Shown: positions 57,153-64,000 of the stretch, one piece after another
How positions within the stretch are numbered: position 1 is the stretch's first letter
Layout: each line of letters begins with the position of its first letter
Origin: Andalucia godoyi
Taxonomy: Eukaryota; Discoba; Jakobea; Jakobida; Andaluciidae
Length of the DNA stretch: 64,000 bases
Assembly: GCA_009859145.1 (NCBI GenBank)
Contig: VRVR01000021.1
Location: forward strand, 71,507-135,506
Direction of reading: 5' to 3'
Notes under the pieces: generated by a model
The model's database searches: none
What the model was told of the DNA's origin: nothing
What the model saw: the letters and a program-made list of their open reading frames with translations, nothing else
Position numbers and translations under genes: made by a program

Positions 57153-59732
57153 CTAAGAACTATCTGGACGACGGGAGGACTGGGGCAAAGGAATAAGAAC
57201 TGGCACTAAGCTAGAAATTCTGTCCAGGATCGGAGCCTTGCTGTCCGGCTGTAAACTGCACGCTGCATGATCTGCAGCGGCGCGATTCGCAAGCGCACTG
57301 TTCTCTGTGATTAAACCCGATTCCAGAGATGACGCATCGTTTCGAACACGGACACCGTGTTCGGCAACGTCGTCGACTTTCTCGGCAGATAAGATCTTCA
57401 ACCAATGCTTCGTTCGTTTCATTAGGACAGCAAAACAAGACGGGTAACACTTCTGCTGCGAGACGCGCTTCAGCTTGACAAGCACTCCATACTTGAAGAA
57501 GTCCGGAAGACAGCTGAAGTCCAAATCTGCGGTCTGCAGCATGTCGAGGACCTCCGCAACATTCTTTCCGGCCATTTCCTCCTGAGAATACCTCGTACGA
57601 GCGTACGCATTCACTGCATTGCGGAACCCATCATCCATGCGAGACAGCGTGTACACAAGCATCGAATGATCATCCGGAAGATTGAACACTCGAGCATCAA
57701 AATGGGAACGACAGCCATAGATTACCTTGATGGCTTTCGAATCATAACCATTATCTTTTGTAAACGGCTGCTTCATCATGTGATAATTGAACCGTGTTGC
57801 TGCAAAAGACGCAAATACAGAGCAAATTTTCTGCATTCGTCCAGAAAACATAGGGCGCCATGATTCACGCTTCTGCGGATCCTCTGGAGGAAAAAACAAG
57901 AGAGAGATTTCGTCAGTTTCACAATAAGCAGCGTTGGCTTTAAATTCCACCAACAGATCAGAAGCAGTGTGCGCCATTGCGCGAAAGAAAAAGATGTCGA
58001 AAGGCTTTTTGAGATTTTTCACGAACTTGCTGAACGCCCTCCCATCCAACCGTACGACATACGGTTTGTCAGGAAGAATGCCGTGCTCCCATTCTTTTTC
58101 CTTTGTGCGGAAGGACTTTCCGGCATCCAAATTCTGGTACATATTTGCGAGCATAGCCCCAACAGACTCCGGGAGTCCAACAGCTGCCGTGGCGTTTGTG
58201 AAATGAAGAACACCGTACTCATCAGACTCCGGTGGCAATTTTCTGGAGATTGCTAGAGCTCGTAGCCGTTGCTCTTCTTCAACAACTTTCAGGTGATCTC
58301 CTACGTAGTCATCTACGGACATCACTCCTCCAGGGACAAGTCTTTCCAATGATTCAGTAAAATTTGATGGAAACTGTCCTCGTACATCGGAGGAAATAGA
58401 AGAAGCAAGAACTGGCTGCGTAATCATGTCACCACCGTTAGTTAAATCATCGTCGTCATCAGACTCCGACTCCGACTCAGACTCAGACTCAGACTCAGAC
58501 TCATCCGCAACAACAAATGACCGTGTCAAATTTGATCGCACCACGCTTGGAAATCTGTCATCGTCGCAATCGACATTCTTTGGCTCTGCGTCTTCCTCGG
58601 AAACGGCTTCGTCGTCTGACTGTGGCAAACTGGAAATATTCACTTCACCACCTCTGCGTCTTTCGGATGAATCAGCTTCAAGCACAGCAGTGCGGGGTTT
58701 CTTAGCAACCTTGGAAGCCTGCAGATCGGTACTTGCCAATCTACGTTTCTTACCAAGTGGGTTGAGTAAATTCAACCTTTCGCACCACAAAATGTCATAA
58801 ACAACCAGGAAATCAGAAGGGTTCAAAGAGTGGTAGAGAGATGAAACCCTCTCTGCAGCTTCCAAACAGTCCACCTCCGAGGGGAGACGACAGCTTCTCA
58901 TTATGTAGTCAATTTGGACAGCACTTCCATCTTGCATAGCAATTTGGCGAGCAATAGACGCCAGGTACCGATATACCCACGTCTGCTTGCCCGTTGCGAT
59001 GAGGTTTTGCGCATTGTCGGGTAATGTAAACAATTCCAAATGCTCGTCTCGAGAAAACGATGTCGACTCGGGATGCGCGTTTCCTTCAGTTTGCAGCGCG
59101 CCGAAGGATGCCGCAGGAGACGGAGGCTCCTTGTGCAAGGACGGTTGAACGGGAATCGCATCCTTCTCCGTGACCACCTTTTGAGAAATTGCAGGTCTGT
59201 CAGAAGCAGGTGACTGATGCAAGAGGTGAAGCAATACGTTGGACAGTGCGCCTATTTGTTCTTTGAACTTCCTGTCAATGACGTCAGTCATCCTGTCTTC
59301 CATCTGCCTCATCTGTGACATCACAGCCCGCTTAATACCCTCTTCAACAGCGACGTTGACGGCAGACGTTGAAACACTCTTCGACGGAGTTGCCATTCCA
59401 GGTGTTGGAAGCGTCATGGCGGGCGATGATGGAGGAAGCAACGCAGCAAACTCATCGAAATATGAAAACTTGGATGCACTTCCATCTTTTTTTGAGACGC
59501 TTGGACGGTGCATCGAGGTTGAAGAGAGAAACAATCCTGCTTCAGAAAGCTGAGCTCTCGTTTTTTGTGATTGAACTGGTGTCGGTTTTGGGGGGGGGTT
59601 TCCCGACTGAGTTTTTTGCTTTCGACAGTTGTCAAAAGTTCGAAACTCGGGAGGAGTCCAAGGAAGTTGAGTCGCTAAAGCAATCCAGCTGTAGTTGTTC
59701 GAAAATCTTTCATTAAGGACGCTCATTAGCAT
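57153..59732 (-). CDS. Thg1-like protein fused to a long N-terminal extension (859 aa)
   Basis: The ATG at 59732 begins MLMSVLNERFSNNYSWIAL. Residues from about 531 to 800 form a tRNAHis guanylyltransferase (Thg1/TLP) catalytic domain: YVVRLDGRAFSKFVKNLKKP (metal-binding Asp), CETDEISLLFFPPEDPQK (second acidic site) and HFDARVFNLPDDHSMLVYTL. The Thg1 motif WRQ-DCH-NN is replaced by SRMDDGFRNAVNAYARTRY, closer to Thg1-like proteins that repair or edit tRNA 5' ends by 3'-5' polymerisation. The N-terminal 530 residues are unrelated: a helical block (VYRYLASIARQIAMQDGSAV), a basic GKKRR stretch and a Ser-Glu repeat. Such a fusion is unusual; ordinary Thg1 is about 270 aa. Confidence 0.85.
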   Translation of the reverse strand: MLMSVLNERFSNNYSWIALATQLPWTPPEFRTFDNCRKQKTQSGNPPPKPTPVQSQKTRAQLSEAGLFLSSTSMHRPSVSKKDGSASKFSYFDEFAALLPPSSPAMTLPTPGMATPSKSVSTSAVNVAVEEGIKRAVMSQMRQMEDRMTDVIDRKFKEQIGALSNVLLHLLHQSPASDRPAISQKVVTEKDAIPVQPSLHKEPPSPAASFGALQTEGNAHPESTSFSRDEHLELFTLPDNAQNLIATGKQTWVYRYLASIARQIAMQDGSAVQIDYIMRSCRLPSEVDCLEAAERVSSLYHSLNPSDFLVVYDILWCERLNLLNPLGKKRRLASTDLQASKVAKKPRTAVLEADSSERRRGGEVNISSLPQSDDEAVSEEDAEPKNVDCDDDRFPSVVRSNLTRSFVVADESESESESESESESDDDDDLTNGGDMITQPVLASSISSDVRGQFPSNFTESLERLVPGGVMSVDDYVGDHLKVVEEEQRLRALAISRKLPPESDEYGVLHFTNATAAVGLPESVGAMLANMYQNLDAGKSFRTKEKEWEHGILPDKPYVVRLDGRAFSKFVKNLKKPFDIFFFRAMAHTASDLLVEFKANAAYCETDEISLLFFPPEDPQKRESWRPMFSGRMQKICSVFASFAATRFNYHMMKQPFTKDNGYDSKAIKVIYGCRSHFDARVFNLPDDHSMLVYTLSRMDDGFRNAVNAYARTRYSQEEMAGKNVAEVLDMLQTADLDFSCLPDFFKYGVLVKLKRVSQQKCYPSCFAVLMKRTKHWLKILSAEKVDDVAEHGVRVRNDASSLESGLITENSALANRAAADHAACSLQPDSKAPILDRISSLVPVLIPLPQSSRRPDSS
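58449..58502. repeat. Hexanucleotide repeat coding Ser-Glu
   Basis: About nine GACTCA/GACTCC-type units inside the Thg1-like gene encode alternating Ser and Glu on the minus strand, followed by an Asp run. Confidence 0.9.
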
Positions 59733-59881
59733 CTGCGGAAACCCTGGAAACCCTAGCTGCTTTTTTTCCTTCCTGCCAGTCTGGATTTTTATCTTCTTCT
59801 CCGAATTGCCATCTTTTTTTCAATTTTGCAGAATTTTTGATCATAACTGGCCCATTTAGCGAAAGTAGATAGTAGCTTGCC
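59733..59881. promoter_or_regulatory. Bidirectional promoter interval
   Basis: Only 149 bp separate the divergent start codons of the Thg1-like gene (minus) and eS10 (plus). Both promoters and leaders must lie here or overlap the genes. No TATA box or named motif could be recognised. Confidence 0.6.
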
Positions 59882-60427
59882 ATGTTGATTCCCAAGAAGG
59901 ACCGCCGTCTCATTTATGAGTATCTCTTCACCAACGGAGTTCTCGTTGCTGCAAAGAATGTCAACCTTCCGAAGCATTCTGACGAACTCCCCGTCAAGAA
60001 CTTGTATGTTACGAAGCTTGCACAGTCTTTGACCTCCAAGGGATTCATTAAGGAGACCTTCGCCTGGCAGCACCACTACTACTACCTCACTGACGCTGGT
60101 ATTAACTACTTGCGTGAGGCTTTGGGTGCACCTGCCGAGGTTGTCCCTTCGACTTTGAAGGAGAAGGCACGTCCTGCCCGTCCCACTTCGCTCCCCGAGC
60201 GTCGTGGACCTCCTCGTGGTGGCTTCCGTGGTGGAGATCGCGAAGGATACCGCCGCAACAACAAGGAAGGTGCCGCCCCTGGCGGTTTCGCACCTCGTTT
60301 TGCTGGCAATGCAGAAGGTGGTGAGCGCCCTGCCCGCTCTGCCGAGGGTGGCGACCGACCTCGTCGCTTCGGAGGACGTGGTGGTGCTCCTCGTGGCGAC
60401 CGCGCTCCCGCACAGCCGTCTGCGTAA
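59882..60427 (+). CDS. RPS10: Small ribosomal subunit protein eS10
   Basis: The product is 181 aa from the ATG at 59882 (MLIPKKDRRLIYEYLFTNGV). The whole S10_plectin domain is present (residues 3-95), including VAAKNVNLPKHSDELPVKNL and TFAWQHHYYYLTDAGINYL. The C-terminal half is Gly/Arg-rich (RRGPPRGGFRGG; RFGGRGGAPRGD), as is usual for eS10 and a possible substrate for arginine methylation. It lies at the head of the 40S subunit near RACK1, whose gene is also in this window. AATAAA overlaps the stop region (60427-60432) and probably serves as the poly(A) signal. Confidence 0.97.
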   Translation: MLIPKKDRRLIYEYLFTNGVLVAAKNVNLPKHSDELPVKNLYVTKLAQSLTSKGFIKETFAWQHHYYYLTDAGINYLREALGAPAEVVPSTLKEKARPARPTSLPERRGPPRGGFRGGDREGYRRNNKEGAAPGGFAPRFAGNAEGGERPARSAEGGDRPRRFGGRGGAPRGDRAPAQPSA

Positions 60428-61438
60428 ATAAAATCCATACAGTTGATCCACGGTTCCGATGTATTTTTAATCCCTATAATGAGTTTGTCGGAAGACGTCC
60501 TTCTACTCGTTTTTTTAAAATTATCTTTCGTTTTCAAATCACAAAAATACGGCATGGCTCATTTCAGGTCTTCTTGTTGGATTATCCAAATCCGTTTGTA
60601 ATTGCATTTCAACAGCCTCCCCCGCATGCGTTTATTCTTAATCCCACAGCTGGGATCATTCGTACCATCAGCACGAAAAAGCGGACCGCTCCTGCGAAGT
60701 TCAGAGGGGTCACTGCCGCTGCATTTCTGCGTGAAACTGTCCAGCAACTCGACTGGGTATTTTTTTGCCTTCCACAGACATTATCACTTCAACGGTTTTC
60801 CCATAATTTTCCTTTTATGAAGGTTAACTCGTCGCCTGTCGGCTGTGCGTTGAAACTGTTGTAACCAACCTGATTCTGGCTCCCGCTTCCGCTCGCCAAA
60901 ACATGAATCATTATCGATCATCATCGGCTAAGCTGTCACCGAAGACAGATCCAAGCCACATGTTTTTGTTTTCTGTGTTTTTATTGGGGAGGGGGGGCGA
61001 GCACCAGCTCTTCAACGCAGACTGCTGTGCATCAAAGAGTCGTCGCTTCTTCATCAACGGGTTCTTTGGGTCTCCGCATCTTCGGGCATGGCCGGTGTGA
61101 GTTGGTCGGGAAGATCCCTCTTTGGAGCCATGCGATTTTTTGTCTTTGATGAAATGTGCTGTTTGAGGGTCCGATTTTGAAAAACAAACAGAAGAAGAAA
61201 AAGGAAAAGATTGAAAAGTGAAGAATGAAGACATTCTAGACTTGACTACGGTAAGAAAATCGCGTCCCCCGTAGGGTTAGATAAGCAAACTTCCGGTATG
61301 ATGTTGTTTGATGCTCAACTTTGATAAACACAAAAAGCTAGCAGCCGCCGTCCATCCTGAGGTTTTTCCGTTTTCTGCTCTCTGTTCTTTCTGCTCTGTC
61401 TGGTTCTCTGTGCATTAATTGTTCCGAGTCCACACGAC
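60428..61438. other. Intergenic region with R1 copy 3
   Basis: Besides R1 there are short overlapping ORFs at 60.57-60.86 kb on both strands, without domains. No RNA gene was recognised. Confidence 0.55.
60889..61316 (+). repeat. Dispersed repeat R1, copy 3 (longest)
   Basis: It begins CCGCTCGCCAAAACATGAAT and ends near TTGTTTGATGCT, covering all blocks seen in copies 1 and 2. It contains a CTGTC-ACCGAA-GACAG hairpin, a G-run near 60988, and CTAGACTTGACTACGGTAAG. No ORF is conserved across the copies, which suggests a non-autonomous element. Confidence 0.88.
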
Positions 61439-62803
61439 ATGGACCCGAATTTTGCTCCCAGTCAGGTTCTTTCGTATCTCCAGAGCCATGGGATATTTGA
61501 CCAACTTGTATCTGAAGGAGTGCTGCAAATTCAAGCGCATGATTCGTACGCATTCCTGAAAGACTCTGCAACGCGACAAGTGCACAACTCTGCAGTATTT
61601 TCTGCTGCAAACTCCAGTTCCATGTCGAAACAGGAGATTGTGCGACGCCTGAAGGAAGAACTGATGTCTTCTCGTCTCCGCGAACAACTTACAGAGCGCG
61701 TCTCTCGTCTTTTTGACACTGGGCAAACTGCTTTTGCAAGGGACAGATCTGGTTCTATTCATTCCTCCGCAATGTACATGTCCAAAGTCCGTACAGAAGT
61801 GGAGAGAGCGGTGGACGCACTCGCGATGAGAGATCAAAATAGAGCGATTGCACAAGCTGGGCCCGTGTTGTTTGGCGATGAGATCACGCAATCCCATGGA
61901 AAGGAAAGCTTGAAAAGCGAGCCAAACCCGTATGGTGTCGGCGTCGCTGCCATCGCACTTCAAAGTCAGCTTTCTTCTTCAGGTACCGCGAGTGTAGTTT
62001 CTAGCATGAAAAATCTTTCTCCAGCTCACGCTGCTTCTGCAAGCTCCTCAACAGCGGTTTCTTCGGGATCTTCTGCGCAAGTGCCGCAGGGTTCTCCAGC
62101 GCACGGCGTGGATGCGTCTACTGCTACGGCGGTTCCGGTAGCCTCTTGTACGACACAGCAGTCTTCCACAGTCGAGTTGGAAAAGCCGCAATCTTCTGTT
62201 CTTTTTGGTGTATCGGACTCTGCCGAGTCGGTTGAGGATAAGGGGGCAACGGATGGCCATTCTTCAGATTTCTCGCCTTCGTTTTCTCCCTCAGTCCTCA
62301 CTTTTCCACGCCTTGTGGAGAAGGGCTGTGTTCTTCCTTTTGAGGAATTGGTTGTGCATTCCTCCGGGCCTGCGCACGTGGATAACTTGAATTCTGTATC
62401 TTCTGATCAATTTATCCCCGTCGCGCGGCTAAACAAAGCTAATTATGCTACTGCTTGTTTAGTACGTGATGGAAAGGTCAGGCATTTTTCAACCGCTGAA
62501 AAATTGATGGTGCACGTGTCTACTGTGTTGAACTGGGCATCCACAAATTCCACTGAAGACCTCCAGAATTTTGTGTACTTTCGAAAGCAAGTGGACGGTC
62601 CTGTTCGACGGTTTCGAACTGTTGTGGAAGAGTGTTCGCGCCAGCCTGATGCTTCAAATACTACAACGCTGAAGAGACGTTTGAAGGATGAATCGGAACC
62701 GGTGGTATCCACTCAGAAGCCGTCCGAGAGTGGAGAGTCTCCAGATCCCGGTGACGAAAGGTACCCAAAACGGTTTCGACGAAAGAAAGAATTTGCGGAC
62801 TGA
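61439..62803 (+). CDS. Possible BOD1/SHG1-like protein (454 aa)
   Basis: The ATG at 61439 begins MDPNFAPSQVLSYLQSHGIF. Residues about 8-75 (LQSHGIFDQLVSEGVLQIQA then an alpha-helical Lys/Glu segment) resemble the N-terminal SHG1/BOD1 helical domain of COMPASS-associated proteins. The middle is Ser/Ala-rich. A folded-looking segment near residues 340-400 includes VRDGKVRHFSTAEKLMVHVS and VDGPVRRFRTVVEECSRQPD. The C-terminus is basic (RYPKRFRRKKEFAD), like a nuclear localisation signal. The BOD1/SHG1 link rests on a short motif and is tentative. Confidence 0.65.
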   Translation: MDPNFAPSQVLSYLQSHGIFDQLVSEGVLQIQAHDSYAFLKDSATRQVHNSAVFSAANSSSMSKQEIVRRLKEELMSSRLREQLTERVSRLFDTGQTAFARDRSGSIHSSAMYMSKVRTEVERAVDALAMRDQNRAIAQAGPVLFGDEITQSHGKESLKSEPNPYGVGVAAIALQSQLSSSGTASVVSSMKNLSPAHAASASSSTAVSSGSSAQVPQGSPAHGVDASTATAVPVASCTTQQSSTVELEKPQSSVLFGVSDSAESVEDKGATDGHSSDFSPSFSPSVLTFPRLVEKGCVLPFEELVVHSSGPAHVDNLNSVSSDQFIPVARLNKANYATACLVRDGKVRHFSTAEKLMVHVSTVLNWASTNSTEDLQNFVYFRKQVDGPVRRFRTVVEECSRQPDASNTTTLKRRLKDESEPVVSTQKPSESGESPDPGDERYPKRFRRKKEFAD

Positions 62804-62846
62804 CCGATTTTTTGTTTTCTAATCATCTGTTTGCTTGCGAGTAGTT

Positions 62847-63758
62847 TTATGCAAATTTCCGGTCTTGAAGAGGTTCTTTTTTGAGATAATCCGTCAATTT
62901 TTGGGAAACCGTCTGAAAAACGTTGCCAGCTTTCAGCGTGACAAACGTCAATCGTTGATCTCCTACGTCACAACTTTGACTTGACAAACCATAATATGCC
63001 GCGGATGCATGAATGAAGCAACGCTGCCATGAATTCGCAGTGTAGATCACCAATGGATCAAGCAGTGCGTTTTGCTTGTGAAAGTGTTCTTCGTATTGTT
63101 GCTCGAGGCGTCTCAGGAACGCAGAGTCAGTTCCGTATGTTTTCACGAATGACCGAAGTGTTCGAGGAACGTTTCTCATGCGGTCCACAGCAGTGCACCC
63201 ATTTCCATCTGCATTCTTTTTTCTGTCTTTCTTCACAAAGAATTCCCGCTGCTCCGTTTCTGACAACTTTGAAAACGGTTCCCAAAATGCAACGAAATCG
63301 GGGTTCTGAAACGCCATACCAAAAATCGATCGGAAAGGGACTGTTTGTACAAGTTGTTCATCATCTGAATCCGCTGACGTGGCATCAGATTTCAGATCGT
63401 CTTGAAATAAAGGTACGGGTTTCATTCTGGCAGTTCGAACGTTTCCGCGCAGCCGCATTGCTTCTTTGTGATAACGCCGACGTCGTTTGCGAATGATTCG
63501 TTCCGATAACGGATCTCTGTTTTGTTGTTCGCCTGCAGAATCGACAGTTCCAGAGAGCGATTCCGCAGATCTTATATGAGGCGGTGAGCCAATACGATTC
63601 GATTCACGATCAGTGGGCTTGGGAGACGCCGTTCGACGAATTCGAATAGCATAGGAATTGCCCGTGGAATCGAACCCGGATTCCGATTCCGATTCCGAAT
63701 TCGAGATCATTCCATCAGACACAACATGCCGAGGAATTCGTTGAGAAAAGTCGCCCAT
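62847..63758 (-). CDS. R3H-domain protein, R3HDM4-like (303 aa)
   Basis: I chose the ATG at 63758 (MGDFSQRIPRHVVSDGMISN); the longer open frame upstream is a Ser/Phe run from an AG-rich tract. An R3H-associated block (YHKEAMRLRGNVRTARMKPV; FRSIFGMAFQNPDFVAFWEP) is followed by a C-terminal R3H-like fold: VIYTANSWQRCFIHASAAYY then GLSSQSCDVGDQRLTFVTLK. The R3H hallmark Arg-x3-His is R-C-F-I-H. R3H binds single-stranded nucleic acid. The layout matches R3HDM4; function in that family is poorly known. Confidence 0.82.
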   Translation of the reverse strand: MGDFSQRIPRHVVSDGMISNSESESESGFDSTGNSYAIRIRRTASPKPTDRESNRIGSPPHIRSAESLSGTVDSAGEQQNRDPLSERIIRKRRRRYHKEAMRLRGNVRTARMKPVPLFQDDLKSDATSADSDDEQLVQTVPFRSIFGMAFQNPDFVAFWEPFSKLSETEQREFFVKKDRKKNADGNGCTAVDRMRNVPRTLRSFVKTYGTDSAFLRRLEQQYEEHFHKQNALLDPLVIYTANSWQRCFIHASAAYYGLSSQSCDVGDQRLTFVTLKAGNVFQTVSQKLTDYLKKEPLQDRKFA

Positions 63759-64000
63759 TCGTCCAAGGTACGTGAGTGATGAAAGATAGATGAGGGAAAG
63801 GAAGAAGAGGAGGAGGAAGAAAGAAGAAGAAGAAGAAGCAACAATCCTGCAAACCAGAAAAAAGGCAGACCTTGTAGAGAACAATGGTTTCGGGAATTCG
63901 GATCAGGGCTTCAAATCACTTCAACTTGTCTGAGAAGAATCAAGCATAGCATCAATCCATGCTGTCCGTTACTTTTCAGACAGCGTTGTGGACGTGTTGT
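63759..64000. other. Right-edge intergenic sequence
   Basis: An AG-rich (AAG)n tract lies at about 63800-63840, probably in the leader of the R3H gene. The remainder shows no gene. Confidence 0.5.

Overview
The window is nuclear DNA from a unicellular, flagellated eukaryote with a compact genome. About 23 protein-coding genes can be read, nearly all as single uninterrupted frames with no sign of introns. They lie on both strands, separated by 0.1-1.5 kb gaps full of microsatellites (TG, CT, ATT, CTA). Products typical of eukaryotes include ribosomal protein eS10, RACK1, centrin, mitochondrial EF-G, IBA57, Dus3 and a Thg1-like tRNA editing enzyme. A three-DM10-domain EF-hand protein (EFHC/RIB72 type) and centrin indicate a motile cilium. 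Two Zn2Cys6 transcription factors (mostly known from fungi) and two CD36/LIMP-2 proteins (absent from most fungi) do not together point to one lineage, so I do not name the organism.

Layout. 1-9.1 kb: a gene cut by the left edge (N-myristoylation and PP1-docking motifs), two long coiled-coil proteins and one small protein. 9.7-14.6 kb: two paralogous Zn2Cys6/PAS-like regulators separated by a dispersed repeat (R1). 14.8-18.4 kb: a double SRPBCC protein, centrin and IBA57. 19.0-25.5 kb: two tandem CD36-family genes, with a decayed IS607/Fanzor-type element and an R1 copy between them. 26-33 kb: an LRR/coiled-coil protein, a TPR protein, RACK1, repeat R2 and a short-chain dehydrogenase. 34.4-38.1 kb: three same-strand ORFs that all start with an N-myristoylation signal. 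38.4-49.9 kb: Dus3, two large uncharacterised proteins and the EFHC/RIB72 gene, plus the second R2 copy. 50-64 kb: two uncharacterised proteins, an MBL-fold hydrolase, mtEF-G, a second Fanzor remnant, a Thg1-like fusion protein, eS10, the third R1 copy, a possible BOD1/SHG1-like protein and an R3HDM4-like protein.

There is no operon logic, but themes recur: ciliary/centrosomal genes (centrin, RIB72/EFHC, a possible CEP78-like protein, possible DUF4795 protein, coiled-coil proteins), mitochondrial genes (EF-G, IBA57), tRNA modification or editing (Dus3, Thg1-like), and disordered proteins carrying RVxF-type PP1 docking motifs. The most unusual content is the mobile DNA. Two independent remnants of a TnpB/Fanzor-type RNA-guided nuclease gene share the same right end, including a subterminal inverted repeat that could derive from the guide-RNA scaffold. 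One remnant abuts the end of an R1 copy exactly.
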